Origin: Candidatus Fermentibacteraceae bacterium
GTDB lineage: Bacteria > Fermentibacterota > Fermentibacteria > Fermentibacterales > JCC-6
Assembly (NCBI GenBank): GCA_029932015.1
Contig: JAOZQW010000002.1
Location: forward strand, 1 to 27,406
Reading direction: 5' to 3'
Length of the DNA: 27,406 nucleotides
Shown in pieces: positions 9,120 through 17,437 of the stretch (the stretch's first letter is position 1; every line of letters begins with the position of its first letter). A model generated the notes under the pieces. The model searched no databases, had not been told where the DNA came from, and was given only the letters and a program-made list of their open reading frames with translations. Both the position numbers and the translations under genes were made by a program.

Positions 9120-9123
9120 CGTC

Positions 9124-9597
9124 CTACCAGGCCTCTCGGAGTTCGTCCCCGACTGCACTGGAGATCTCCTCTGCCGAGGTTTCCTCGGGATGGAGTTTAT
9201 TGTTGATGATCCTGCATCGGAGACCCTGGAGAACCCTGTCCAGCTCCCTTGCCTTGTCGAGTCTTTCAGCAGGTACATACCCTTCCCTGACCGCCATATC
9301 CCTGAGCACGCTTATCACATCGGTAAATTTGACGTTCTGAGGACATAACGCGGCACAGGTGTAGCATCTCGAACACATCCAGAGGATGTCCGAGGAGAGG
9401 ACCTCGTCCCTCATACCCAGGATAGCCATCCTTATGATCTTCCTCGGATCGTATTCCTCGTGTACTTCCGCCACCGGACATGAAGCCGTACAGGTGCCAC
9501 ACGTGAAGCACCTCATGAACGACTCCGCCCCGGGTTGCGAGGCGATGTCATACTTGAAATTCGGATCCTTCTCCGCCAGGACTATTCTATCCATCAT
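9124..9597 (-). CDS. hdrC: HdrC-like 2x[4Fe-4S] subunit
   Basis: 157 residues from ATG at 9597 (a second in-frame ATG follows immediately). It has the usual HdrC length and two CxxCxxCxxxCP motifs (Cys30, 33, 36, 40 and Cys75, 78, 81, 85) separated by the helical region typical of HdrC, including YDPRKIIRM. In HdrABC complexes HdrC carries electrons from HdrA to the catalytic HdrB subunit. Here no HdrB is encoded: the gene lies 11 bases after flxA and 4 bases before the FrhB-like gene, so the FrhB-like flavoprotein is the likeliest acceptor or donor. The C-terminal 55 residues are acidic and less conserved in style. Confidence 0.88.
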   Translation of the reverse strand: MMDRIVLAEKDPNFKYDIASQPGAESFMRCFTCGTCTASCPVAEVHEEYDPRKIIRMAILGMRDEVLSSDILWMCSRCYTCAALCPQNVKFTDVISVLRDMAVREGYVPAERLDKARELDRVLQGLRCRIINNKLHPEETSAEEISSAVGDELREAW

Positions 9598-9608
9598 GCA
9601 GCCCCCGT

Positions 9609-10442
9609 CTAAACAGGCTCCGGTATATCTCTAAGCTCTGCCATTGAAAAGACCGGCCCGTCGATGCAGATGTACTTCGGGCCGATGTTGCATCTTCCGC
9701 ACTTGCCGATGCCGCACTTCATGCGACGCTCCAGGGATGTGTATATCCTGTCGTCAGGAAAACCCAGCTCGCTCATCACGGGCAGGGTGTACTTGATCAT
9801 TATGGGAGGACCGCAGACCACTGCATATGAGTCTTCCGGAGAAGGTGACAATTCCTTCGTCACAGTGGGCACAAAGCCTGTAAGTCCGTCCCATCCTTCA
9901 GCCGGATTGTCGATCGTCAGGTGAAGCTTGAGGTCGTCCCGCTCTCCCCAGGCTGACAGCTCCTCCTTATACAGGAGCAGCTCGGGACTTCTTGCCCCAT
10001 AGACAACAGTAATGTCGCGGTAATCATCCCTGTGGTCCATGAGGTATACCAGAAGGGAGCGCAGGGTCGTGAAGGCGAATCCACCTCCGATTATCAGAAC
10101 GTTCCCTCCCTTGAAGAGCTCCACCGGATACCAGTTGCCCATCGGGCCTCTCATTCCGACGATATCACCCTCGCGAAGGTAGTGTATCTCTTCCGTGACC
10201 GACCCGGTCCGGTTGACAGTGAAGCGCAGGTGATCCTTCTCGGTGGGAGAGGATGCAATACCGAAAGGGGATTCACCTTTCCCCAGGATGGAGAGTTCGC
10301 AGAACTGTCCCGGAAGGTATGTGAACCGTTCCCGGTCAGCATCATTCTCAAAAAGCAGGTTGTATGTCCTCAGATTCCGCTCCGGGTCCTCTGCGACTAT
10401 CCTGCTCACTCTCATAGGGACCGGAATGTACGGGTTACTCAT
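9609..10442 (-). CDS. flxA: FlxA-like FAD/NAD(P)-binding oxidoreductase (sulfhydrogenase gamma type)
   Basis: 277 residues from ATG at 10442, where TGATG overlaps the stop of the FlxB-like gene by one base; a longer upstream extension only reads through FlxB in the wrong frame. A ferredoxin-NADP reductase fold is visible: the FAD segment LPGQFCEL...FGIASSP (43-66), the NAD(P) loop LIIGGGFAFTTLRSLL (116-131), VVYGAR and VVCGPP (208-213), and a C-terminal [2Fe-2S] site (Cys243, 248, 251, 259). This matches FlxA of FlxABCD-HdrABC and the gamma subunit of cytosolic NiFe hydrogenases and sulfhydrogenases. It is a second NAD(H) entry point in the operon besides NuoF. It should pass electrons to the FlxB-like partner encoded just before it. 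Confidence 0.92.
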   Translation of the reverse strand: MSNPYIPVPMRVSRIVAEDPERNLRTYNLLFENDADRERFTYLPGQFCELSILGKGESPFGIASSPTEKDHLRFTVNRTGSVTEEIHYLREGDIVGMRGPMGNWYPVELFKGGNVLIIGGGFAFTTLRSLLVYLMDHRDDYRDITVVYGARSPELLLYKEELSAWGERDDLKLHLTIDNPAEGWDGLTGFVPTVTKELSPSPEDSYAVVCGPPIMIKYTLPVMSELGFPDDRIYTSLERRMKCGIGKCGRCNIGPKYICIDGPVFSMAELRDIPEPV

Positions 10443-11485
10443 CAGCCGTCCTCGCCATCGTGGGTCATGAGTTTCAGGAGAGTTCTCCTTATGTCGACGT
10501 TTACAGGACAGACGGTGATACATCGTCCGCAGCCGGTACACAGGTACTCTCCGTAGTTCACCGGGTAGTAGCTGTACTTGTGCATCACCCTCTGTCTGAC
10601 CCTATGCCTTGAAAGCGACCGCGGATTATGACCGGACGCCTCGCTGGTGAAGATCGGGAACATGCAGGAGTCCCATACCCTGAGTCGCCTGCCTTTTTCG
10701 TTCCTGCCCTCATCCTGCATATCGAAACAGTGACATGTCGGGCAGACAAAGGTGCATGCACCGCAGTTGATACAGGCCGCGGATACTTCTCCCCAGACCT
10801 CCTCCTGAAGAAAGAGACCGGGCAGGAGCTGATCAAGTCCATCTATCGGGACCGGAGGGCTCATCACCGCTTCGGCGCTTCCGGCAATCTCTGCCGCGGC
10901 CTTCCTGTCGCTCTCCGAAACCTCCGCAGTAAAATCGAGGGATTCGAGGTAGTCCTCTCCCCGCGGCGTGACCGGGTTCAGCAGGAAAGCATCCCCGATA
11001 TCAGTTACATGAACATCCATACCTTCAGTGGCAAAAGGCCCACCGCCAAACCAGTTGCAGAAGCATGTGGAGAGCGGCTCGGCACATGCCGCCCCGAACA
11101 GCAGAGCCCCGTCATACCTCTTCTTCCAGTAGGGATCCTGGAATCTCTCCTCCTTCGGCATCTGGATCGCGCTTCCGAAAACCTTGTCGAGCAGCATAAG
11201 ACTCTTTGTATCGCAGCTCCTGATCCCCCAGACGGCAATCGGCCTGTCCATGGAGTCGGCCGGTCTGATCCCATCGGCATCGTACTCGAAGAGGACCTCG
11301 TCCTTCGGGAAGAAGATCTCCTTGGGAGAGAGGTTCGTCACCGTACGACTTTGATCCATGTCCTCCGCGCTGCTCACTCTCGCGAACTCCACGTTCCCAT
11401 CGATATCGACCGGAGCGTAAACGTCATACGACCCGGCAAGTCGGCATATGAGGCGATCGAGCTCGTTCTTCTTTAATTTCACCAT
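10442..11485 (-). CDS. flxB: FlxB-like 4Fe-4S dicluster protein (sulfhydrogenase beta / AsrA type)
   Basis: 347 residues from ATG at 11485, 5 bases after the FlxC-like gene; further upstream in-frame sequence lies inside that gene and has no family character. The N-terminal half contains GIRSCDTKSLMLLDKVFG (87-104), the hallmark of the AsrA/HydB (sulfhydrogenase beta) family. The C-terminal half has two [4Fe-4S] motifs, CINCGACTFVCPTCHC (238-253) and CTGCGRCITVCP (316-327), separated by a helical linker. Family members are electron-transfer partners of the FAD/NAD(P) gamma subunit. With flxA downstream and the FlxC and MvhD-type genes upstream, the block D-C-B-A corresponds to a rearranged Flx module. 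Confidence 0.9.
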   Translation of the reverse strand: MVKLKKNELDRLICRLAGSYDVYAPVDIDGNVEFARVSSAEDMDQSRTVTNLSPKEIFFPKDEVLFEYDADGIRPADSMDRPIAVWGIRSCDTKSLMLLDKVFGSAIQMPKEERFQDPYWKKRYDGALLFGAACAEPLSTCFCNWFGGGPFATEGMDVHVTDIGDAFLLNPVTPRGEDYLESLDFTAEVSESDRKAAAEIAGSAEAVMSPPVPIDGLDQLLPGLFLQEEVWGEVSAACINCGACTFVCPTCHCFDMQDEGRNEKGRRLRVWDSCMFPIFTSEASGHNPRSLSRHRVRQRVMHKYSYYPVNYGEYLCTGCGRCITVCPVNVDIRRTLLKLMTHDGEDG

Positions 11486-11490
11486 GCCAG

Positions 11491-12459
11491 CTACCCCATT
11501 ATGAAATCCTGTTTTTCGTCCTCTTTGAAGTCCGCCATTGCCGGCTTCGCGGTAATATCCATTCCAGCCTCGTCGTTGAACCTCTCCAACACTTCCATGG
11601 CTACTTTCCGGTTGAGCAGGAGCAGGTCTATGTCCATGGGACATGCTCGGGCACAGGCTCCGCACTCTACGCACCTGCCGGCCACATGGAGGTTCCGAAC
11701 CAGATGAAAGATCATTGAATCCGTGAACTCGCAGGTGCCCCCTATCCAGGGCGGGTCATTCTGGTCGACAAAGCAGACCGCGCAGTAGCATGAGGGACAC
11801 ACATTCCTGCATGCGTAGCACCTGATGCACTTCTCATACTCGTGCCTGGTCCGCTCCCACCTCTCCGTGGAAGAGAGTGCTTCGAACTCCCTCACTTCCC
11901 TGAGTCTCTGCTCCCTGGTGACAGACTGCCTCGGCTCACCGATAAAATGGTCGCATTCGAGTGCATCGGGGTGGATACAGGAGAGACAGGAGGAACTGAG
12001 AATGGAGTCCCGCTCCACTGCGATCTCGTAATCTCTACCCTTCAGAGTGACGGTCTTCTCCCCGTCGTCCTCGAGTTCGAGAATCTCTCTGCCGCCTGCA
12101 GCCGATGCCACTTTTCCGCGGTCAAGAACTCCATTGCACTGAGCGCCGACCATTACCACATTCTCACGGTCCGCCTGCTTCTCTTTGATGTAGAGGACCA
12201 TCGAACGGGAGTCGCACCCTTTGAGGACGACCCCGACCCTCCTGCCATCGAACTGTCTGCGGTCCTTTGTGAAATAGACCGCCGGATTCGAGCCGCAGGT
12301 TATATCGAATATCAGTCTCTCCGCATCCACGGGATCGGTGATGAAGAGAGGTGAGGCGACTGTCGGGAGAGATCCCCTCTCCCATCCGATGAACAGGTCT
12401 ATTCCGCCCTCCTCCAGCAGATCCTTCACGGTCCTGCGGAGTTCCTTCTCCACGCTCAT
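11491..12459 (-). CDS. flxC: FlxC/FdhB-like 4Fe-4S dicluster protein
   Basis: 322 residues from ATG at 12459, overlapping the MvhD-3 stop by 4 bases (ATGA). An N-terminal domain of the FrhB/FdhB type carries VGVVLKGCDSRSMVLYIKEK (75-94). The C-terminal half has CIRCYACRNVCPSCYCAVCF (211-230), the CPxCYCxxCF signature of formate dehydrogenase beta/FlxC proteins, and CVECGACARACP (263-274). There is also a CLSC pair at 158-161. Role by family: an iron-sulfur subunit passing electrons between the NAD(H)-binding FlxA/B and the HdrA/MvhD arm. It is smaller than, and clearly different from, the two FdhB-like paralogues upstream in the same operon. Confidence 0.85.
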   Translation of the reverse strand: MSVEKELRRTVKDLLEEGGIDLFIGWERGSLPTVASPLFITDPVDAERLIFDITCGSNPAVYFTKDRRQFDGRRVGVVLKGCDSRSMVLYIKEKQADRENVVMVGAQCNGVLDRGKVASAAGGREILELEDDGEKTVTLKGRDYEIAVERDSILSSSCLSCIHPDALECDHFIGEPRQSVTREQRLREVREFEALSSTERWERTRHEYEKCIRCYACRNVCPSCYCAVCFVDQNDPPWIGGTCEFTDSMIFHLVRNLHVAGRCVECGACARACPMDIDLLLLNRKVAMEVLERFNDEAGMDITAKPAMADFKEDEKQDFIMG

Positions 12460-12875
12460 GTCTTTTTCACCAGCCTCTTCGAGGGTCCCAGTTTCCTGAC
12501 ATCCTCGGTTATCTTCGTAATGACCTCTGCGAATCGCTCACCCTCACCGGCGGATATCCAGGAGAACTGGACTCTGTCAGGCTCGATACCTATGAACTCC
12601 AGCAGCGGTTTCAGGAGGGCGAATTTCCTCCTGGCCACATAGTTGCCGGAGATATAGTGGCAGTCTCCCGGATGGCATCCGGAAACGAGAACCCCATCGA
12701 ATCCTGACTGCAGGCTTTTCAGAATAAAGAGCTGATCCACCCTTCCCGAGCACGGGACCCGGATCACCCTGATGCTGGGCGGGTACTGTATCCTTGAAAC
12801 TCCTGCAAGGTCGGCGCCGGCATAAGAGCACCAGTTGCAGAGAATCGCGAGTATCCGGGGCTGCCATTCGCTCAT
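12456..12875 (-). CDS. mvhD: MvhD/FlxD-like [2Fe-2S] adaptor (MvhD-3)
   Basis: 139 residues from ATG at 12875, overlapping both neighbours by 4 bases. It has the full MvhD-family pattern: CNWCSYAGADLAG (13-25), a single Cys at 42 in the RVPCSGRVD segment, and GCHPGDCHY (66-74). In the MvhAGD-HdrABC complex this subunit holds a [2Fe-2S] cluster and docks on HdrA. In Flx systems the same subunit is called FlxD. Its place between HdrA-2 and the FlxC-FlxB-FlxA genes fits that role, joining the Flx NADH module to HdrA. Confidence 0.93.
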   Translation of the reverse strand: MSEWQPRILAILCNWCSYAGADLAGVSRIQYPPSIRVIRVPCSGRVDQLFILKSLQSGFDGVLVSGCHPGDCHYISGNYVARRKFALLKPLLEFIGIEPDRVQFSWISAGEGERFAEVITKITEDVRKLGPSKRLVKKT

Positions 12876-15800
12876 GTTGCCGTCACCCCCTCCACGGCTT
12901 CGATATCAAGCGCTCCAATGACCGCATGTATCTGCCTGTTGCTGAATCCCCTGAGGTCCAGCGCGCCGCACCTGCAGGATGCCACACATGCGCCGCACCC
13001 CTTGCAGAGAGCGTCGTTGACAACGGCGACCTTCTCCTCCGGATCGATCTCTATGGCGGAATAGGCGCAGACAGCTTCGCAGTACGCGCATCCGGAGCAT
13101 CTGTCCTTCCTCACTTCAGCGATCGTACCATCTGCGAGGATAGTTTTTTTCTGCAGGAAAGTAAGAGCCCTGGCTGCCGCTGCCATGGACTGCGCCAGGG
13201 ATTCGTTCATGTCCTTGGGGCTATGAGCAAGGCCGCAGACGAAGATGCCCTCAGTGGCAAAATCCACCGGACGCAGCTTAACATGCGCCTCCAGGAACAT
13301 CCCGTCGGAATTAAGCGGGACCTTCAGCATCTTTGCCAGAACCGAGTTGTCCTCGGGGGCATCAATGGCTGTAGCAAGGACAAGAAGATCGGCATCGATG
13401 ACCACTTCCTTCTCAAGTACCGGGTCGATCATGGATACCCTTACCCGGCTGTCCGGGTCACCCGGACTCATCAGTTCGACCTCCGGCTTCCTGTCCGGCT
13501 TGTACCGGAAGACGAGAGCTCCCCCATCACGGAGTTCCGTATAGTACTCCTCACTGAATCCGTATGTCCTTATGTCACGGCAGGCCATGTAGATATTGGC
13601 CCCGGCCCTCCGCTTCCTGAGTTCAAGGGCGTTCTTCACCGCCTTGGAGCAGCAGACGCGGCTGCAGTACATCCTCTCGCCTTCGCGGGAGCCGACGCAC
13701 TGAACCATTACTACATTCCTGAGCCTTCCCGCAGGGAAAGTCTCATCCTTGAGCATCCGCTCGAACTCCGTCTGCGTAACAACGCGGGTAGTCTCTCCAT
13801 AGAGATATTCAGATGTCCTGTGCTCGATGCCGCCGGTGGCTACTATGACCGCGCCATGTGTCAGGGTCTCAGTTCGGCTCTCACCGTCCTCCACGAGAGT
13901 ACTGAAGTTCCCCACATAACCGTTCACCTCTCTGATATTCGCTCCGGTCAGCACCCTTATACCTTTGTGGCTCTGCACCCTCTCGATGGTCTTCCCCAGG
14001 AATTCCTGCGGGTCGGAACCATCGAAGTTGAAGAGAATATCTCGCATGTTGCCGCCCAGCTCATCCTCTTTTTCCACCAGGTAGACCTGATGACCGGCAT
14101 CAGCCAGATCAAGAGCCGCCGTCATCCCGGACAAACCGCCGCCGATGACCAGTGCTTCGGGATCGATGCTGATGGGAAGCCGTTCCAGGGGATGGAGACC
14201 CCGCGATTTGGCCACGGCCATTTCGACAAGGTCCTTTGATTTGGATGTGGCCAGCTCAGGCTCTTCCATATGTGCCCAGGAGCACTGGTCCCTGATGTTG
14301 GCCATTTCAAAGAGATAGGGATTGAGTCCGGCCTCATTTATCGTCTCCCTGAACAAAGGCTCGTGAGTCCGGGGAGTGCATGCGGCAACAACAACCCTGT
14401 TAAGGCCGTGCTCCTCGATTCGCTGCTTAATCACTTCCAGGCAATCCGTTGAGCAGGCATAAACCACATCTTCAGAGTGTTCGACGTTCTGGAGCCCCTC
14501 CGCCATGGCAGCAACATCCTTCACGTCCACAACACCTGCGATGTTGATACCGCAGTGACAGACGAAGACACCTACCCTGGGGCGCTCTCCGGTCACCTGC
14601 TGCTCGGGAGGGGCATCCTCCTGAGTGGCGGGGTCCTGCCTGTCAAGCTCCAGGTATTTTGCCGCCTCGGCCACTGCGCCTGAGGCGGAGACCACTGACT
14701 CGGGAATGTCCTTCGGTCCATTGGCTGCTCCGCAGACAAAGACTCCGGGGCGGCTGGTCTCAAGCGGAAGGAATGTTTTCGACCTGAAGAAGCCATAATC
14801 GTTCAGTTTAAGGTCAAGCGACTCCGCCAATCCGCGTGTTTCCGGCCGGGGCTGCAGCCCCGTAGAGAGAACTACCATATCGAAGGCTTCCCGCTGAATA
14901 CTGCCGTTCTCAAATGTGTACTTCAGCTCCAGACTGCCATCTGTCAGTTCAATGATATCGGCAACTCTGGCCCTGGTGAAGCGAACGCCGTACTTGTTCT
15001 CCGCCTTATCGTAGTACTTGTCGAAATCCTTACCGAAAGCCCTGATATCCATATAGAAAATGGAGGCCTTCAGCTCCTTCATATGCTCTCTTGCAATGAT
15101 GGACTGTTTGATGGCGAACATGCAGCAGGCCGAAGAGCAGTAATTCCTGTTAATCCCGGAATCCCGTGACCCTACGCACTGGATGAAGGCAAGTGTCGAC
15201 GGCTCCCTGCCGTCGGAAGCTCTGACCACATGCCCTCCGAGGGGACCGGAAGCGGAGAGCATCCGCTCGAACTCGAGCGCGGTGACGACATTCACGCTGC
15301 TGTGGTAGTGATACTGCCCTATGCTGATGGGATCGAACGGGTCAATACCGGTGGCAAGTATCACTGCGCCGACATTCAGCTCAATTTCCCTGTCCTTATC
15401 CTCGTAGTCGATCGCACCAGTAGGACATACCTTTTCACAGAGCCTGCATACTCCCTTTGTCAGGTACAGGCAGTGCTCCCGCTTGATAGTGTACTCCGAG
15501 GGAATACTCTGCAGAAAGTAGCGTGAGATCGCTTTGGTCTTCCGAAGGCTTACGTCGAATACATCATCCAGTTTGACCGGACACTTCTCTTCGCAGAGAC
15601 CGCAGGAAACGCATTTCGAAGGATCAACATACTTGGCCCGTTCGATCACTCTGCATTTCAGATCACCGGGTTCCCCGGATATTCCCTCGAGACTGGACAT
15701 TATGTGAAGCTTGATAAGCGGATGTCTTATGCATTCACTCATCTTCGGAGATAGGATGCACATGGAGCAGTCGTTTGTAGGGAAGGTCTTGTCCAGCTGG

Positions 15801-15940
15801 GGCATACGGCCCCCGATGGTGGGAGTGTCCTCAACGAGGTGGACCGTAATGCCCATCTCGGCAAGATCCAGTGAGGCCTGGATGCCGGCAATGCCTGCCC
15901 CCAGGACAAGGACCGACTTCCGGGCGGTATTCTCTCTCAC
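12872..15940 (-). CDS. hdrA: Double-FAD HdrA, electron-bifurcating subunit (HdrA-2)
   Basis: 1022 residues from a GTG at 15940 that overlaps the MvhD-2 stop (GTGA). Archaeal HdrA is about 650 residues; this is the long bacterial form with two FAD modules. Order: FAD1 (GAGIAG 14-19; CSMC 58-61), an inserted ferredoxin (Cys110-120 and Cys157-172), the ATG motif of FAD1 (196-198), QCVGSR/YCSSACC (254-273) and MDIRAFGKDFDKYY. Then come the HdrA N-domain-like unit GVFVCHCG (Cys461, 463) with VVAACTPRTHEPLF, FAD2 (GGGLSG near 600-605), and a C-terminal 2x[4Fe-4S] ferredoxin (Cys948-958, 979-989; the second ends CR instead of the usual CP). HdrA is the flavin-based bifurcating subunit that couples a mid-potential donor to low-potential ferredoxin and a high-potential acceptor. 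It is flanked by MvhD genes on both sides, the known docking partner. Confidence 0.95.
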   Translation of the reverse strand: MRENTARKSVLVLGAGIAGIQASLDLAEMGITVHLVEDTPTIGGRMPQLDKTFPTNDCSMCILSPKMSECIRHPLIKLHIMSSLEGISGEPGDLKCRVIERAKYVDPSKCVSCGLCEEKCPVKLDDVFDVSLRKTKAISRYFLQSIPSEYTIKREHCLYLTKGVCRLCEKVCPTGAIDYEDKDREIELNVGAVILATGIDPFDPISIGQYHYHSSVNVVTALEFERMLSASGPLGGHVVRASDGREPSTLAFIQCVGSRDSGINRNYCSSACCMFAIKQSIIAREHMKELKASIFYMDIRAFGKDFDKYYDKAENKYGVRFTRARVADIIELTDGSLELKYTFENGSIQREAFDMVVLSTGLQPRPETRGLAESLDLKLNDYGFFRSKTFLPLETSRPGVFVCGAANGPKDIPESVVSASGAVAEAAKYLELDRQDPATQEDAPPEQQVTGERPRVGVFVCHCGINIAGVVDVKDVAAMAEGLQNVEHSEDVVYACSTDCLEVIKQRIEEHGLNRVVVAACTPRTHEPLFRETINEAGLNPYLFEMANIRDQCSWAHMEEPELATSKSKDLVEMAVAKSRGLHPLERLPISIDPEALVIGGGLSGMTAALDLADAGHQVYLVEKEDELGGNMRDILFNFDGSDPQEFLGKTIERVQSHKGIRVLTGANIREVNGYVGNFSTLVEDGESRTETLTHGAVIVATGGIEHRTSEYLYGETTRVVTQTEFERMLKDETFPAGRLRNVVMVQCVGSREGERMYCSRVCCSKAVKNALELRKRRAGANIYMACRDIRTYGFSEEYYTELRDGGALVFRYKPDRKPEVELMSPGDPDSRVRVSMIDPVLEKEVVIDADLLVLATAIDAPEDNSVLAKMLKVPLNSDGMFLEAHVKLRPVDFATEGIFVCGLAHSPKDMNESLAQSMAAAARALTFLQKKTILADGTIAEVRKDRCSGCAYCEAVCAYSAIEIDPEEKVAVVNDALCKGCGACVASCRCGALDLRGFSNRQIHAVIGALDIEAVEGVTAT

Positions 15941-16374
15941 AGGAACACGCTCTTCCGGGTCGGATTCTTGCCCATCTTCCTGATCTGCTCCGTATACTCA
16001 TTGGATACCTGAGCGAATTTCGGTCCCTCTGAGGCCGATATCCAGGAGAGTTTGAGCCTATCTGACTCCAGCCCGAGAGAATCGAATATCTCCTTCAGGA
16101 TCGCGAACCTTCTCCTTGTATGGTAATTGCCGGTCTCGTAATGACAGTCTCCAGGATGGCATCCCCCCATTAGGACTCCATCCGAGCCGCTGAGGAAAGC
16201 CTTTATCAGGAAGACCGGATCAACCCTGCTGGAGCACATCACCTGGATCGGGATTATCGAGGTCGGATACTGCAGCCTGTTGGTGCCGGCAAGGTCCGCT
16301 CCGGTATATGAGCACCACTTGCAGAGGAAGCTGGTTATCCTCGGCGTAAAATCATCGTGCTTATCCGATATCAC
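15937..16374 (-). CDS. mvhD: MvhD-like [2Fe-2S] adaptor (MvhD-2)
   Basis: 145 residues. The start is a GTG at 16374, supported by a near-perfect Shine-Dalgarno (AAGGAGGAGG at 16381-16390) ending 6 bases before it. The gene overlaps the FdhB-like gene by 14 bases and hdrA-2 by 4. Conserved ligands: CKWC (18-21) in CSYTGADLAGTNRLQ, Cys47, and GCHPGDCHY (Cys72, 77). By family it delivers electrons to HdrA; being immediately upstream of hdrA-2, it is that protein's most probable partner. It differs from MvhD-1 and MvhD-3 in its longer polar N-terminus and basic C-terminal tail. Confidence 0.93.
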   Translation of the reverse strand: MISDKHDDFTPRITSFLCKWCSYTGADLAGTNRLQYPTSIIPIQVMCSSRVDPVFLIKAFLSGSDGVLMGGCHPGDCHYETGNYHTRRRFAILKEIFDSLGLESDRLKLSWISASEGPKFAQVSNEYTEQIRKMGKNPTRKSVFL

Positions 16375-17437
16375 CGAGTTCCTCCTCCTTGAATACCATC
16401 ACCGGTATCGGCTCCTCAGAATCCCTGCCCGGCACATAATCGAAAAGCCCGGCGGTCCGCTCTCCGGTCTTCTTGAATATCCCCGCGACTGGTATCGAAA
16501 CGGGACAGACATCCGAACACATACCGCAGCCCACACAGGAAAAGCTCATATGAGTGAGCCTGCCGAGCTGGAAAAGGATCGTGTCCGGGGGAAGGCGCAG
16601 CGCGCCCCTGGCCTCCAGGCTCTCCTGGAAATACGGCTGGTTGTAGTCGAAGTTTATTGACTCGAAATCACAGTGCTGGCAGTAACAGATTGGACAGACC
16701 CTGCTGCATCCGTGACATCCCACACACTTCCCGAAGAGATCAACCAGACCGTCCAGCCCACTGCTCTTCTCCAGCGACTGGAAGAGTTTTCCCTTCGCGG
16801 CTGAACGGGACTTCATCATTCTGTCGATATGAGACTGGTCCGCCCTGGCCTCGATCCGTTCCCCTTCGAACCCTTCAGTGTACTCCTCGGCCCTGTCGGA
16901 GTGAAGATGCATCAGGGATCCATGCTCTGTGACGGAGACCGAGATGTCCGCGTTCATCGGCACGAATTCCTCACATGCCTTACAGGTCTCCCTCAATCCT
17001 CGGGGGGCTTCGGCGCGAGCAGTCTTCTCAATGTAGCGGGGAACGAGTTTTTCCAGGTCCCCTGAAATAACCTTCTCCAGGGGGAATACTCCACCGCAGA
17101 TACTGCTTATGGTCAGCAGGTTGTCGAAAGAGCCCTGCTCCCTCTTTACTCTCTCAGTGAATCCCCGCAGCTCGCAGGGCTTCAGTACGGCGGCTATCCG
17201 TTTCCCGGACATGGAGATGGAGGAGAGTGCCTGGCCTGCGTTAGCGGTCATTACCGGCAGAAACGGCTCTGCCTCGACCATACCCGACGGGTCGGTGATC
17301 AGACCAAGGTCGCAGGAGCCTGTCTCCGGCACCTGTCTCATTGTCAGGACAGCATCCACCCTGCTGCTGGAGAGAAGATACGCCAGCAGCTCCCTTATGG
17401 CGGTAGAGGCGTCCTGTTTCATCACAATACTATTCAT
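16361..17437 (-). CDS. FdhB/FrhB-like 4Fe-4S dicluster protein, paralogue 2
   Basis: 358 residues from ATG at 17437. This start is preferred to the in-frame ATG at 17461 because GGAGGT (17445-17450) lies 7 bases ahead of it. It overlaps the upstream paralogue by 8 bases. The N-terminal domain has AAVLKPCELRGF (82-93), the FrhB/FdhB-type loop, and a CKAC pair (152-155). The C-terminal half has CVGCHGCSRVCPICYCQHC (238-256) and CVGCGMCSDVCP (301-312). The CPICYCxxC signature occurs in FdhB/FlxC proteins. It clearly resembles the preceding gene, so the pair arose by duplication. Its role is electron transfer next to MvhD-2/HdrA-2; whether it binds flavin or F420 is not decidable from sequence. 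Confidence 0.85.
   Translation of the reverse strand: MNSIVMKQDASTAIRELLAYLLSSSRVDAVLTMRQVPETGSCDLGLITDPSGMVEAEPFLPVMTANAGQALSSISMSGKRIAAVLKPCELRGFTERVKREQGSFDNLLTISSICGGVFPLEKVISGDLEKLVPRYIEKTARAEAPRGLRETCKACEEFVPMNADISVSVTEHGSLMHLHSDRAEEYTEGFEGERIEARADQSHIDRMMKSRSAAKGKLFQSLEKSSGLDGLVDLFGKCVGCHGCSRVCPICYCQHCDFESINFDYNQPYFQESLEARGALRLPPDTILFQLGRLTHMSFSCVGCGMCSDVCPVSIPVAGIFKKTGERTAGLFDYVPGRDSEEPIPVMVFKEEELGDIG

Noticed and set aside
9120..9278. N-terminal extension of the FrhB-like gene to 9278, and similar extensions of FlxA to 10541 and FlxB to 11674
   Set aside because: The extensions lie inside the upstream genes in another frame and show no family similarity; the ATGs at 9119, 10442 and 11485 fit the family starts.
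10628..11476. 282-codon open frame on the plus strand
   Set aside because: Antisense to the FlxB-like gene, whose cysteine motifs and domain order are intact; the composition is not protein-like.
12794..14239. 481-codon open frame on the plus strand inside hdrA-2
   Set aside because: It is antisense to a clearly recognisable HdrA, with no ribosome site and no protein-family motif; long antisense frames are common in G+C-rich genes.
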